Numbered from the stretch's first letter, positions 28,424-37,232 are shown. The stretch is DNA of 64,000 nt from Lachnospiraceae bacterium (GCA_017626095.1 JAGAJL010000014.1:1-64000); one strand, 5' to 3'. Translations and numbers: made by a program. Notes: generated from the sequence alone by a model not told the origin.

Positions 28424-28730
28424 TTTACCAGTTGAAAAAACACATTTTATGGCATACTATAATAATAAGCATTGTTTCGTTTTGTATTGACGGATATTGT
28501 GCATGACACCGTTTTGTGTGTATGCGGTACGATGTTGTTCTGTTACGTAGAACAAATACAAAGGAGACAGTAATTATAATCGTAAAGGTTATATGATATT
28601 ACTGTAATTGAATAAAAGGGCATATCCCTAATGAAGAAAATTCAACAGGGATAGCCGGAGCTTTCTCTGTTTTTATCATAGATGTAACTATTAACCATGA
28701 AATACGGAGAAAGGAAGGAAAAGAAATGTT

Positions 28731-29573
28731 ATGGGACAAAAAGACATTACGGAGAAAATTTTAGCTGATTACAATGATATTTTCGCTGATATAGTCAATG
28801 TGTTACTCTTTCATGGAGAAGAAACTGTGAAAGAGGATGAATTACAGGATCAGAATACCGTCAGTATGTATAAAGCTGAAAACACTATCCACGAACAGGA
28901 AAGAGATGTTTCAAAAGTCTGGAAAAAAGGAGAAGTAAAAATATCCATCTTTGGTTTAGAACATCAGACAAAGAAAGATGTGTTAATGCCGTTACGAGTG
29001 ATTGGGTATGACGGGATTTCTTATCGTTCGCAATGTTTGAGCGATGCAAAGGAATATTATCCTGTTATTACACTTGTATTAAATTTTAGTAATACAAGAT
29101 GGGATAAAAACAAGCGTTTATCAGAATGCTTTCATGTTCCGCAAGAATTAGAACCTTATTTTTCAGATTACAAAATCAATGTGTTTGATATAGCATATTT
29201 ATCAGAGACAGAGGTTTCATTGTTTAAGAGTGATTTTCGCATTGTTGCAGATTATTTTGTACAGGTGCGAACAAATAAAACATACAAACCGGATAAAGCT
29301 ACCATAAAACATATTGATGAAGTTTTAAAACTGATGTCCGTTCTGACAGGCGATGTCAGATTTGAAGAAGTCCAAAAATCAGAAAGGAAGGTGACAAATA
29401 TGTGTGAAGTAATTGACAAATTTGAGGCAAAGGGTAAAGTGGATGCATTACACTTTATAATCGGTTTACCGCCTTCTGAAATTGCAGAAAAAACAAATCT
29501 TTCTGTTAATGAGGTGCAATCTATTATTGATATGATTTTATCAGAAAAACAAGATAAAACTGAAAATAAATAG
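28731..29573 (+). CDS. Rpn/PD-(D/E)XK nuclease family transposase-like protein
   Basis: A 280-residue protein resembling the Rpn (recombination-promoting nuclease) group, which is abundant in Lachnospiraceae: acidic N-terminus (ILADYNDIFADIVNVLLFHG), a core with VLMPLRVIGYDGISYRSQ and YYPVITLVLNFSN, and the helical C-terminal end typical of these proteins. The catalytic D and QxK-type residues are not all certain by eye. AAGGAAGG lies 12 bases upstream. A terminator follows at 29636. Confidence 0.78.
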   Translation: MGQKDITEKILADYNDIFADIVNVLLFHGEETVKEDELQDQNTVSMYKAENTIHEQERDVSKVWKKGEVKISIFGLEHQTKKDVLMPLRVIGYDGISYRSQCLSDAKEYYPVITLVLNFSNTRWDKNKRLSECFHVPQELEPYFSDYKINVFDIAYLSETEVSLFKSDFRIVADYFVQVRTNKTYKPDKATIKHIDEVLKLMSVLTGDVRFEEVQKSERKVTNMCEVIDKFEAKGKVDALHFIIGLPPSEIAEKTNLSVNEVQSIIDMILSEKQDKTENK

Positions 29574-29635
29574 TATTTCTGCTGTCATACAAAGGATGTA
29601 TAGGTATTGATTGTGCCTATATACATGTAAAAATT

Positions 29636-29669
29636 AAGCTCTCAACCGTAATTGGTTGAGAGCTTTTTT
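29636..29669 (+). terminator. Rho-independent terminator after the Rpn-type gene
   Basis: A 12-bp perfect stem (AAGCTCTCAACC at 29636-29647, complement at 29654-29665) and a T-run. Confidence 0.9.
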
Positions 29670-29787
29670 CTTATTTTCCGTCAAAGTTATTGCAATATAA
29701 ATTAGGTCGGAGAAAATGCAACACAGTGTTGCGTTTAATTTGCAAATTATCCATATCAGAAAACAATGGCTGTTAAAAATTACTAGA

Positions 29788-29814
29788 TTGACAATCTGAA
29801 TATAAATGTATAAT
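29788..29814 (+). promoter_or_regulatory. Strong promoter of a structured RNA
   Basis: TTGACA at 29788-29793 and TATAAT at 29809-29814 are spaced by 15 bases; an alternative TAATAT gives 17. Transcription would start near 29821, at the structured region. Confidence 0.7.
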
Positions 29815-29820
29815 ATATTA

Positions 29821-30002
29821 TTAGAAGGTGACTTCTCGAGAAGCAGACTCGTAAAAATGTTTTCGTCTGTGAAGTGCAAGCCGTGATGGAAAGCGGTGAA
29901 CATGGAGGCTCACAAAGGTGACAACTTACCATAATCCATCTAGCAAAAGCGAAAGAAAGTTGTATATTGATTAAAAAGCCTTGCTTAACTGCAAGGCTTT
30001 TT
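29821..30002 (+). ncRNA. Candidate structured RNA ahead of a PBECR4-like nuclease gene
   Basis: A short unit of about 180 bases has its own promoter and terminator. Visible stems are CTTC-TCGA-GAAG near 29832, CAGAC paired with GTCTG (29846-29871), GCC/GGC pairs in 29879-29913, and ACAACTT paired with AAGTTGT (29922-29962). The end is a 12-bp terminator (29973-29984 with 29991-30002) whose T-tract runs to within 27 bases of the next gene start. I see no ORF and no riboswitch class. The layout recalls type III toxin-antitoxin loci, but tandem repeats are absent. Confidence 0.55.
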
Positions 30003-30028
30003 AATGTATGAATGTAGCGGAGTTACAT

Positions 30029-30616
30029 ATGGAGAAAATTCAAGAGTGTGCACATAATTTTTTGCATCTGGTTTCTACAACTAAATATGTGTTTCATGTT
30101 GCAAAACGAGGTGTGAAGGTTTTGATCTTGGATTTTGAACTGAAAGATTTTCATCATTTGGCTGGATTGAAATATTTAGATGATATAAATATTCCAAAAG
30201 ATAAGAAGAAAACGATTGATTGGATTCTTTCTGAACAATCTCCTATTACGGATGCTTACTTAGCAAGTAGTAAACATTATAAAGGTAAAGTGAGTGATGA
30301 AAAGAATGTTGAGGAACGTATTTCTGAATTTAGATATATAGAACAATATTTGGATGTAGATAATTTTATTCGAATATATTCACCTAAAGATGGTCCACAA
30401 AATAATTCGATGATTCGATGTGATTACATAATAGAAAGTAAATTAAAACATTCCAATAAGGTTGTTTATATATTTATAAAACATAGAAAGGGATTAGAGT
30501 CGCCTTGCTGTATTGTTTCGTTTGGTGTTAAGAAAAATACTGCATATGGAGGACAGAATTTATATTGGATGTTAAAAGATAAGATTGTTTCTGGAAATAG
30601 GATCACGATATATTAA
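30029..30616 (+). CDS. PBECR4-like nuclease-domain protein, possible toxin
   Basis: About 195 residues. It carries a motif resembling the PBECR4 (phage barnase-EndoU-colicin-RelE-like) group: ILDFELKDFHHLAGLKYLDD near residues 36-55, then a region of ISEFRYIEQYL and a late beta strand VVYIFIKHRKG. ATG 30029 has GCGGAG upstream; ATG 30008 is in frame but sits in the terminator T-tract. Preceded by a structured RNA and its terminator, it may be a regulated toxin. No cognate protein antitoxin gene is seen beside it. Function is inferred. Confidence 0.6.
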   Translation: MEKIQECAHNFLHLVSTTKYVFHVAKRGVKVLILDFELKDFHHLAGLKYLDDINIPKDKKKTIDWILSEQSPITDAYLASSKHYKGKVSDEKNVEERISEFRYIEQYLDVDNFIRIYSPKDGPQNNSMIRCDYIIESKLKHSNKVVYIFIKHRKGLESPCCIVSFGVKKNTAYGGQNLYWMLKDKIVSGNRITIY

Positions 30617-30653
30617 CATCCTAATTATACAGATGAACAAAAAATAGAAAATG

Positions 30654-30692
30654 AATCTAAGATAGTATAAAAAATCTAAGATAGTATAAAAA
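30654..30692. repeat. 19-bp tandem repeat before the infC promoter
   Basis: AATCTAAGATAGTATAAAA occurs twice in tandem (30654 and 30673), immediately upstream of the TTGACA of the infC promoter. It may be an A/T-rich upstream element or a protein site. Confidence 0.7.
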
Positions 30693-30697
30693 ATCAG

Positions 30698-30726
30698 TTG
30701 ACATTATCATAATACCATGGTAGGAT
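30698..30726 (+). promoter_or_regulatory. Promoter of the infC-rpmI-rplT operon
   Basis: TTGACA at 30698-30703, 17-bp spacer, TAGGAT at 30721-30726. A palindrome TACCATGGTA lies across the spacer end and the -10. Confidence 0.8.
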
Positions 30727-30734
30727 AACAAATA

Positions 30735-30918
30735 TGTGAAAACACGAGAAAGCAGAGTATCCACTCTCACCCTGCGGCAATCGGGCTTCAGGCGTCAGAC
30801 ATTTTTATTCGATAGTTTATGTTTGTCAGAGGTGGATATTTATGTATCCACCTTTTTTTGTTGAAAAGGTTATAGTCGCGAAAACTATCGATTGAATTCT
30901 TTATGGAGGTGCAAAACC
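30735..30918 (+). promoter_or_regulatory. L20-type leader with attenuator of the infC operon
   Basis: The long leader between promoter and infC has the look of the Firmicute L20 autoregulatory leader: a structured GAGTATCCACTCTC and CCTGCGGCAATCGGGC section, then a terminator (GGTGGATA at 30831-30838, complement at 30845-30852, seven T). Excess L20 protein should favour termination. Assignment is by operon content and position; a covariance search would settle the class. Confidence 0.75.
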
Positions 30919-31425
30919 ATTAACGATTTATTCATTAACGAACAGATTAGAGACAAAGAAGTACGTGTGGTTTCGGAAGACGGCGAACAGTTAGGTATTA
31001 TGTCTGCCAAAGAAGCGCAGGATTTAGCTGATGAGGCAGGACTTGACCTTGTTAAGATTGCTCCAAATGCAAAACCCCCGGTTTGCAAAATTGTAGACTA
31101 CAGCAAGTATAAGTATGAACAGGCCAGAAGAGAAAAAGAGGCTAAGAAAAAACAGAAAACAATCGAAATCAAAGAAATCCGTTTATCTCCCAATATCGAT
31201 ACCAACGATTTGAATACCAAGATGAACGCGGCTAAAAAATTTATTACCAAAGGTGACAAAGTAAAAGTTACGCTTCGTTTCCGTGGTCGTGAGATGGCAC
31301 ATATGAACAGCAGCAAGCATATTCTGGATGATTTTGCAGAAGGTCTTGCAGAAATTGCAGTTGTGGAAAAACCTGCAAAAGTAGAAGGCAGAAGCATGAC
31401 TATGGTGCTTGCCGAAAAACGTTAA
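30919..31425 (+). CDS. infC: Translation initiation factor IF-3 (ATT start)
   Basis: IF-3 binds the 30S subunit, blocks early 50S joining and checks the start codon. The 168-residue protein has an N-domain (NDLFINEQIRDKEVRVV), a basic linker helix (YEQARREKEAKKKQK) and a C-domain (KVTLRFRGREMAHMN). The start is ATT at 30919, 8 bases after GGAGGT; no ATG or GTG fits. ATT is the known rare infC start that lets IF-3 repress its own translation. It is first gene of infC-rpmI-rplT. Confidence 0.96.
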   Translation: MNDLFINEQIRDKEVRVVSEDGEQLGIMSAKEAQDLADEAGLDLVKIAPNAKPPVCKIVDYSKYKYEQARREKEAKKKQKTIEIKEIRLSPNIDTNDLNTKMNAAKKFITKGDKVKVTLRFRGREMAHMNSSKHILDDFAEGLAEIAVVEKPAKVEGRSMTMVLAEKR

Positions 31426-31485
31426 TTAGTTTTTAACTGAATTTGTATACAGTTAAAATAGATACAAAACTAGGAGGGAATTAAG

Positions 31486-31683
31486 ATGCCAAAAATTAAA
31501 ACAAACAGATCTGCAGCAAAACGTTTCAAAATTACAGGAACCGGAAAGTTAAAAAGAAACAAAGCTTATAAACGTCATATCTTAACCAAAAAATCTGCAA
31601 AGACTAAGAGAAATCTTAGAAAACCTGCTATGACAGATGCAACAAACGTAAAGAATATGAAGAAGATTTTACCTTACATTTAA
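31486..31683 (+). CDS. rpmI: Large ribosomal subunit protein bL35
   Basis: A 65-residue basic protein, family signature [15 protein letters not shown] and [12 protein letters not shown]. It lies between infC and rplT, as in most bacteria, with AGGAGG before the ATG. Confidence 0.97.
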   Translation: MPKIKTNRSAAKRFKITGTGKLKRNKAYKRHILTKKSAKTKRNLRKPAMTDATNVKNMKKILPYI

Positions 31684-31706
31684 TGATTGGTTAGGAGGAA
31701 GAAAAA

Positions 31707-32063
31707 ATGGCAAGAATTAAAGGCGGTTTAAACGCAAAAAAGAAACATAACAGAGTATTAAAACTCGCTAAAGGATATAGAGGAGCAAGATCAAACCAGT
31801 ACAGAGTTGCAAAACAGTCTGTCATGAGAGCGTTAACATCTGCTTATGCAGGACGTAAACAGAGAAAACGTCAGATGAGACAGTTATGGATTGCACGTAT
31901 CAATGCAGCAGCAAGATTAAACGGATTAAGCTACAGCAAATTCATGTACGGTTTAAAATTAGCAGAAGTTGAAATCAACAGAAAAATGCTTGCAGAGATG
32001 GCAGTTAACGATGCTGATGGCTTTAAAGCTTTAGCAGAACTTGCAAAATCTAAAATTGCATAA
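31707..32063 (+). CDS. rplT: Large ribosomal subunit protein bL20
   Basis: A 118-residue rRNA-binding assembly protein. Signature blocks are the start [16 protein letters not shown], then [12 protein letters not shown] and [20 protein letters not shown]20 is the likely repressor that acts on the operon leader. AGGAGG lies 23 bases after rpmI. Confidence 0.97.
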   Translation: MARIKGGLNAKKKHNRVLKLAKGYRGARSNQYRVAKQSVMRALTSAYAGRKQRKRQMRQLWIARINAAARLNGLSYSKFMYGLKLAEVEINRKMLAEMAVNDADGFKALAELAKSKIA

Positions 32064-32085
32064 TTACAGCATTATGTGAGATAAT

Positions 32086-32116
32086 AGTCGCAGTGTCGCA
32101 TGGCACTGCGACTTTT
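32086..32116 (+). terminator. Rho-independent terminator after rplT
   Basis: AGTCGCAGTG and CACTGCGACT arms enclose TCGCATGG, followed by TTTTG. It ends the infC operon. Confidence 0.85.
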
Positions 32117-32130
32117 GCATTCGGAGGGGA

Positions 32131-32360
32131 AGATTTTGTAATATATATTTCATTCGAGTTAAAGTTACAATGCTTGTATTTGACTAAGTATTTCACATAT
32201 TTTTTGAAAGAAAACGGACGCAAAGGTGCACAAGGACATCCATGTCCAGGTGCACCTTTCGCAGCATCCATGCTGCGAATTGCTGATTATGAGTGAAATA
32301 CTAAGTCAAATATCAGCATTTTCACAATAAACTCTCATTGAAATATATATTCCAAAATCT
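32131..32360. repeat. Large stem-loop element A
   Basis: Arms of about 66 bases (32131-32196 and 32293-32360) are imperfect complements; the best section is TATTTGACTAAGTATTTCAC and its complement. The loop holds two hairpins: A1 with AGGTGCA (32224-32230) and TGCACCT (32251-32257) enclosing GGACAT/ATGTCC, and A2 with a perfect 10-bp stem TTCGCAGCAT to ATGCTGCGAA (32258-32279). No ORF. A related element follows in opposite orientation. Confidence 0.88.
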
Positions 32361-32434
32361 TTGTTATACCTCGGAAGTAAAAAATCGTCAGGTGCCATGC
32401 GTGGGGGAAAGACCCTTTTGGGGGAGTAGATATA

Positions 32435-32669
32435 GGGAATTTGGGATAAATAATCTCGATGAAAGACGATTTAGCAGTAGTTGGTTAGATAATCTTAATA
32501 TTCTGCTATATTTTCAGCACTTCGCGACATGGATGTCGCGAAAGGTGCATTAAGACAGGATGTCTTTTATGCACCGTGCGCGTCAAGAAAAACTGTTTTC
32601 TGCAGAATATTTAGATTATCTTATCAACGGATGTATCGTCTGAAGCGAGATTATTTATCCCAAATTCCC
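32435..32669. repeat. Large stem-loop element B, inverted homologue of A
   Basis: Arms 32435-32506 and 32602-32669 are imperfect complements (GGGAATTTGGGATAAATAAT and its complement). The loop carries hairpins B2 (TTCGCGACAT to ATGTCGCGAA, 32521-32542) and B1 (GGTGCAT at 32544-32550 to ATGCACC at 32569-32575, enclosing AAGACA/TGTCTT). Read on the minus strand, B1 then B2 match A1 then A2, with base changes that keep both stems paired. Confidence 0.88.
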
Positions 32670-32712
32670 GCCCCTCTCCCCGATAGTCCAGTTGCTACAG
32701 AAAGGAAAGAGT

Positions 32713-34368
32713 ATGTTAGAGAATTATCAGCCGAAGAAAGTGTTTCAGTATTTTGAAGAGATTTGCCGGATACCGCATCCGTCCTATCATTGTGAGGCTA
32801 TCAGCAATTATCTGATGGATTTTGCAAAGGAGCATGGGTTAGAGGCGTATCAGGATGAACTGTATAATGTCATTATAATAAAAGAAGCGGCCAAAGGAAA
32901 AGAAGGTGTGGAGCCGATTATGATACAGGGCCATATGGATATGGTTGCGGTAAAGGACGATGACTGCGAGAAAGATCTGTTAAAAGAAGATCTGGATTTA
33001 GCAGTCGATGGTGATTATCTTTATGCCAAAAAAACAAGTCTCGGAGGAGATGACGGTATTGCAGTTGCTTATGGTCTGGCGCTTCTATCCGATGATACTT
33101 TAAAACTGCCCAGAATCGAGCTTGTTATCACGACCGAAGAGGAAGTCGGCATGGAGGGAGCAACCGGAATTGATTTATCCGTTTGCAAGGCTAACCGCAT
33201 GCTGAATCTGGATTCGGAAGAAGAGGGAGAATTTGTGGTTTCCTGCGCCGGAGGTGTTCGGGTACAGGCACATATGCCGTTTGAGCGAGTACCGGTTTTA
33301 TTAACGGAAGATAAAGCCCTATACCATGTTGAAATCAGTAAATTGGCCGGAGGTCATTCCGGTACGGAAATCATTCATGGACGGGCGAATGCCGTTAAAA
33401 TTCTGGGATGGGTTTTAAAAAATATACGGGAAGAGGTATCGATGAAACTGGTGGAGCTTGCCGGCGGAACCAAGGACAATGCAATTCCGGTTTATGCAGA
33501 TGCAGTCATTTTGGCATCCAAACAGAATTTTGAGACACTAAAAAAAGTTGAGGAAAGATTGCAGGATATATTTTTTCATCTATATCATAAAACAGATGAA
33601 CAGGGGCGCATTGATATACATGAGCTGACTTTTGATGAGACGAGAAAATATGTGCAAGAGATAAATGACGAAAATACAGAATGCAAAAATGAAATAATCG
33701 AAAAAGGGATAGAAAACAAAAATATAGAAATTGGAAAAGGGACAGAGCATATAAACGATGAGATGCAAAAAAAATCCGTGGAATATGGAGATGGTAAAAA
33801 CCAGATCGACTGTATCCCGAACCACGCAGAAAATGGTAACACGATTTTCTGTATTGAAGAAGAACGCGCAAAAGATATCATCGCTTTTATATACAGAGCA
33901 CCAAATGGCGTACAGGCAATGAGCAGGAGATTAGAAGGTCTTGTGGAAACATCTTTGAATCTCGGCATTATGGAATGTTCAAAAGAAGCGATTCGTTTTG
34001 TTTTTTCCCTAAGGAGCAGTATTTCACAGGAAAAAGATGCACTGCGACGGGAGCTTTGCGAACTCATACAAAAGCATGGAGGAAGTTTTGAATTGGCCGG
34101 TGAATATCCGGCATGGGAATATAAAGAAAAATCAGATTTGCGTGAGCATATGAAGAAGATTTATCAAAAGCAATATGGTAAGGCTCCGAAAGTATTGTCC
34201 ATTCATGCAGGATTAGAATGCGGTATTCTTGCGGCAAAAAAACCGGGACTTGATTGTGTTGCGTGCGGACCGGACATTCTGGATATCCATACAACCAGAG
34301 AGCGTCTCAGTATTTCATCGGTGGAACGAGTATGGAAGTTTATAGTGGAGGTTTTGGAAACGTTATGA
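32713..34368 (+). CDS. pepD: Aminoacyl-histidine dipeptidase (PepD, M20 family) with an insertion
   Basis: A 551-residue zinc dipeptidase that releases N-terminal residues from Xaa-His dipeptides. Metal and active-site motifs are QGHMDMV, GGDDGIAVAY, TTEEEVGMEGA (catalytic Glu) and HAGLECG. Most relatives are near 485 residues; here an extra, hydrophilic Asn/Glu/Lys-rich stretch occupies about residues 309-377 (33640-33845), with IENKN- and IEKG-like repeats. ATG 32713 follows AAAGGAAAG. Its stop overlaps the next gene by four bases. Confidence 0.93.
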   Translation: MLENYQPKKVFQYFEEICRIPHPSYHCEAISNYLMDFAKEHGLEAYQDELYNVIIIKEAAKGKEGVEPIMIQGHMDMVAVKDDDCEKDLLKEDLDLAVDGDYLYAKKTSLGGDDGIAVAYGLALLSDDTLKLPRIELVITTEEEVGMEGATGIDLSVCKANRMLNLDSEEEGEFVVSCAGGVRVQAHMPFERVPVLLTEDKALYHVEISKLAGGHSGTEIIHGRANAVKILGWVLKNIREEVSMKLVELAGGTKDNAIPVYADAVILASKQNFETLKKVEERLQDIFFHLYHKTDEQGRIDIHELTFDETRKYVQEINDENTECKNEIIEKGIENKNIEIGKGTEHINDEMQKKSVEYGDGKNQIDCIPNHAENGNTIFCIEEERAKDIIAFIYRAPNGVQAMSRRLEGLVETSLNLGIMECSKEAIRFVFSLRSSISQEKDALRRELCELIQKHGGSFELAGEYPAWEYKEKSDLREHMKKIYQKQYGKAPKVLSIHAGLECGILAAKKPGLDCVACGPDILDIHTTRERLSISSVERVWKFIVEVLETL

Positions 34369-34868
34369 ACATCATTTTAATCGGTATGCCCGGTGTGGGT
34401 AAAAGTACGGTCGGTGTTGTGCTGGCAAAAAAGCTTGGATTACAGTTTATGGATTCGGACCTTGTTATTCAGGAAAAAGAGGGAAAACTTTTGCATGAAA
34501 TCATTGATGAAAAAGGATTGGAAGGCTTTTTAGCTGTTGAAGATGAAATTAATGCAAAGATACCATTAAATCAGACAGTTTTGGCAACCGGAGGTAGTGC
34601 GGTATACGGAGAACATGCCATGGAACATTTTGCAAAGTGCGGCACGATTGTCTATTTGCATCTGCCTTATGAAGAGCTCGCAGAACGATTGGGAGATTTA
34701 AATGAAAGAGGCGTTGCCATTAAAAACGGGCAGACTTTGTATGATCTGATGGAGGAACGCCGGCCGCTCTATGAAAAATATGCTATGGTAAAAATTGACT
34801 GCAGTCATAAACAAATTCGTGAAATCGTTGCCGAGATTGCAGAGAAAATATATAGTAATCATTCATAA
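34365..34868 (+). CDS. Shikimate-kinase-like P-loop kinase, atypical
   Basis: A 167-residue protein of the shikimate kinase fold: Walker A GMPGVGKST (residues about 8-16), FMDSDLVIQ with both Asp, and a lid with EERRPLYEKYA. Two substrate residues of true AroK are altered: the FRxxE motif reads FLAVE, losing the shikimate-binding Arg, and the GGG turn reads ATGGSAV. It may use another substrate. The start overlaps the pepD stop (ATGA), so the two are co-translated. Confidence 0.8.
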   Translation: MNIILIGMPGVGKSTVGVVLAKKLGLQFMDSDLVIQEKEGKLLHEIIDEKGLEGFLAVEDEINAKIPLNQTVLATGGSAVYGEHAMEHFAKCGTIVYLHLPYEELAERLGDLNERGVAIKNGQTLYDLMEERRPLYEKYAMVKIDCSHKQIREIVAEIAEKIYSNHS

Positions 34869-34869
34869 A

Positions 34870-36075
34870 TCACTTATTTTCCTCAGACAAAAACCTCGCA
34901 CGCTTGACGGCATCTTTCCCATAGCGGTCACGAATCTGATCAATCGCAGCGTTTAATTTGCTGAACTTCTCATTCTGTTCGGATTGAAACAAATCATATT
35001 GTACATAGTTTTCAGATGTGGCCTTTGAGGTCTGGATTCCTAACAAACGGATGGGAGAGGAATCCCAGAGCTCGTCAAAAAGCCTGCATGCATTCTGATA
35101 GATTTCTTCTGTGATGTCAGTTGTTGAAGGAAGGGAAATCTGTTTGGAGCTGTGTCTAAAATCCGCATCCACGATATTGACGCTGACAACGCTGATATAG
35201 GCGTGGTCTGCACGCAGTCTGGCACCGACGGTTTCGGATAAAGAGAGTAAAATCATGTGAGCCTGTTCACGGTCGGTCACATCTTTGGGAAGTGTGATGG
35301 AATTGCCATATCCTTTATTGGCATCTTCTTTATCACGCAAATTGGTCTCATCGATCCCATTTGCGGATTTCCACATGTCCTCGCCATGTTTTTTGAAATG
35401 ATTTTTTAACAATTCAACGTCTGATTTTGCAAGGTCGCCAATTGTAAAAATCCCCAGATCATGTAGATGTCTGACGCTGGATTTTCCGACAAATAACAAA
35501 TCGGAAACCGGAAGCGGCCACATTTTCTGCTCGATTTCATCTAAAAAAAGTGTGTGTACTTTATCCGGCTTTTCAAAGTCGGAAGCCATTTTGGCAAGAA
35601 GTTTATTGGACGAAATACCGATGTTTACAGTAAACCCCAGTTCCTCTTTAATCATATCTTTTAATTGATGCGCAAACAAAACGGGATCTCCGTAAAGAGC
35701 CTTTGTACCGGAGAAATCGCAGAAAGCCTCATCAATACTGAATTGTTCCACAACCGGCGCGAAACGGCGCAGCAAATCGATAAATGCATTGGATTTTTCA
35801 ACATATAAAGAAAAATTGGAGGGATAGACTTTGAGTCCGGGACATTTTCGCCTTGCCAAAGCCAAAGGTTCGGCTGTGCTTATGCCACATTTTTTGGCTG
35901 CATCGGATTTTGCAAGTACAATGCCGTGGCGCTTTTCTTCATCACCGCCGATGACGGAAGGTATGGTTCTGATATCAAGTTTTTCACCTAATGTTTCCAG
36001 ACGGTAAACCGCTTCCCAGGATAGAAATGCGGAATTCACATCTACATGAAAAATTACGGGCTCTGCCATGCTCAT
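34870..36075 (-). CDS. dinB: DNA polymerase IV (Y family)
   Basis: A translesion polymerase of about 401 residues. Catalytic motifs are DVNSAFLSWEA (first Asp) and SIDEAFCDF (Asp-Glu); the finger and little-finger regions follow, and the sliding-clamp peptide QYDLF lies near the end. The start is set at ATG 36075, which has GAGG five bases before it; the longer reading from 36102 would overlap the upstream gene by 20 bases. It lies downstream of the glutamine-amidotransferase-like gene in one operon. Confidence 0.93.
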   Translation of the reverse strand: MSMAEPVIFHVDVNSAFLSWEAVYRLETLGEKLDIRTIPSVIGGDEEKRHGIVLAKSDAAKKCGISTAEPLALARRKCPGLKVYPSNFSLYVEKSNAFIDLLRRFAPVVEQFSIDEAFCDFSGTKALYGDPVLFAHQLKDMIKEELGFTVNIGISSNKLLAKMASDFEKPDKVHTLFLDEIEQKMWPLPVSDLLFVGKSSVRHLHDLGIFTIGDLAKSDVELLKNHFKKHGEDMWKSANGIDETNLRDKEDANKGYGNSITLPKDVTDREQAHMILLSLSETVGARLRADHAYISVVSVNIVDADFRHSSKQISLPSTTDITEEIYQNACRLFDELWDSSPIRLLGIQTSKATSENYVQYDLFQSEQNEKFSKLNAAIDQIRDRYGKDAVKRARFLSEENK

Positions 36076-36082
36076 TCGTACC

Positions 36083-36805
36083 TCATGTTTCTTTTTTTTC
36101 ATTATACGTATATTTTATCAAACGATAAAGATAAATTTTGAGATAATTCCCATCTGCACACATTTTGCGTTCCGGATGCCATTGTAGTCCCAGAATGGGA
36201 AGCTCCCGATGAATAAAGCCTTCGATGGTTCCGTCCGATGCGTGCATAAAGGCATATAATTCAGGCGAGGTTTGTTTGATGCATTGGTGATGGGCGCTAT
36301 TGATGAAATTGGGCATCCGATTGTGAAAAATTGCCTCTAAAATCGGATATTGAGGTGAAATTTCGTAGTTACAGCTATGGTTGTTATCAAAACCGTTTTG
36401 CGACTGATGCAGTAAAAGACGATCCGGTGGCATATTCTGCAAAAGCGTTCCGCCAAGTGCTATATTGATTACCTGCAGGCCTTTACAGATGCCGATAATC
36501 GGTTTTCTTTTATTTTTGAAATATTGAAAATAAGCAAGCTGCACATAATCGAGTTCTTCATCGATATTGCGACTTCCAAGGTTCGCTTCGCCAAGGATTT
36601 TGGGTGAAATATCGCCGCCGCCCGGTAAGATTAATAAATCAACCAGAGATAAAATGGGAGCGGTTTGGTCGTGATTGTTTTCCGCTTCATAAAGCAGATC
36701 CGTTTTATCTGTTACAATGGGGATGTAACCCGGAAACGCTATGGCCTGCGAATAGTTTTTGGTATCTTTTTCATGTCCGACAATTAAGATAAAATGAATT
36801 GCCAT
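36083..36805 (-). CDS. Gamma-glutamyl-gamma-aminobutyrate hydrolase family (class I GATase, C26)
   Basis: A 240-residue PuuD-type hydrolase. The nucleophile Cys is in GICKGLQVINIALGGTL, and His and Glu of the triad are in GLQWHPER. Substrates of the family are gamma-glutamyl amides from polyamine breakdown; here that is inferred. It is transcribed just before dinB on the minus strand. Confidence 0.88.
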   Translation of the reverse strand: MAIHFILIVGHEKDTKNYSQAIAFPGYIPIVTDKTDLLYEAENNHDQTAPILSLVDLLILPGGGDISPKILGEANLGSRNIDEELDYVQLAYFQYFKNKRKPIIGICKGLQVINIALGGTLLQNMPPDRLLLHQSQNGFDNNHSCNYEISPQYPILEAIFHNRMPNFINSAHHQCIKQTSPELYAFMHASDGTIEGFIHRELPILGLQWHPERKMCADGNYLKIYLYRLIKYTYNEKKET

Positions 36806-36932
36806 AAATTAGCCTTTTTTGATGAACTTATGTTAATATATGATGATTCTTAGTAAAAGTTGTGTTATACTTGTTGAAAAATAAAATGGACTGACGATTG
36901 TCAGCAGTAATTAGTAAAAAGAGGGTATGGGT

Positions 36933-37232
36933 ATGTTACAGGAAGTATTTGAATTAATGATGAAGATGCATGAGGGAATGCACATTGTGACGATTGGTTT
37001 ATTGGATGGTACGGCAATTGAGCGTAAGCATGATACCAAAGGAAGTAGTGATACGGTCGTGGAACTGAAGATGGAAAAGATGGATGTTGGATTTGTTACA
37101 TTCAGTAAGCATACTTGCAACAGTTATATCAACAATCAGGGACAGGTTACCAGTCAGACGGATTTCAACAGTATCCTTGCCATTCCGTACAGCAATATTT
37201 CCTATGTGGAATTTTCATATGATGAAGAATAA
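36933..37232 (+). CDS. Conserved-looking small protein of unknown function
   Basis: A 99-residue protein with beta-rich sequence (HIVTIGLLDGTAIERKHDTK; later ILAIPYSNISYVEFSYDEE). No signal or membrane helix. ATG 36933 is chosen because GAGGG lies 8-12 bases before it. The next gene starts 15 bases downstream and is probably co-transcribed. Confidence 0.7.
   Translation: MLQEVFELMMKMHEGMHIVTIGLLDGTAIERKHDTKGSSDTVVELKMEKMDVGFVTFSKHTCNSYINNQGQVTSQTDFNSILAIPYSNISYVEFSYDEE

Noticed and set aside
29821..30002. Retron RNA, 6S RNA or a known riboswitch
   Set aside because: No reverse transcriptase follows, and no class-defining motif could be seen.
29821..30616. Standard type III toxin-antitoxin locus
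   Set aside because: The tandem antitoxin repeats are absent and the protein is not ToxN-like; kept only as an analogy.
33506..34067. Long minus-strand ORFs opposite pepD
   Set aside because: They lie across the low-complexity insertion of pepD and are purine-rich shadows.
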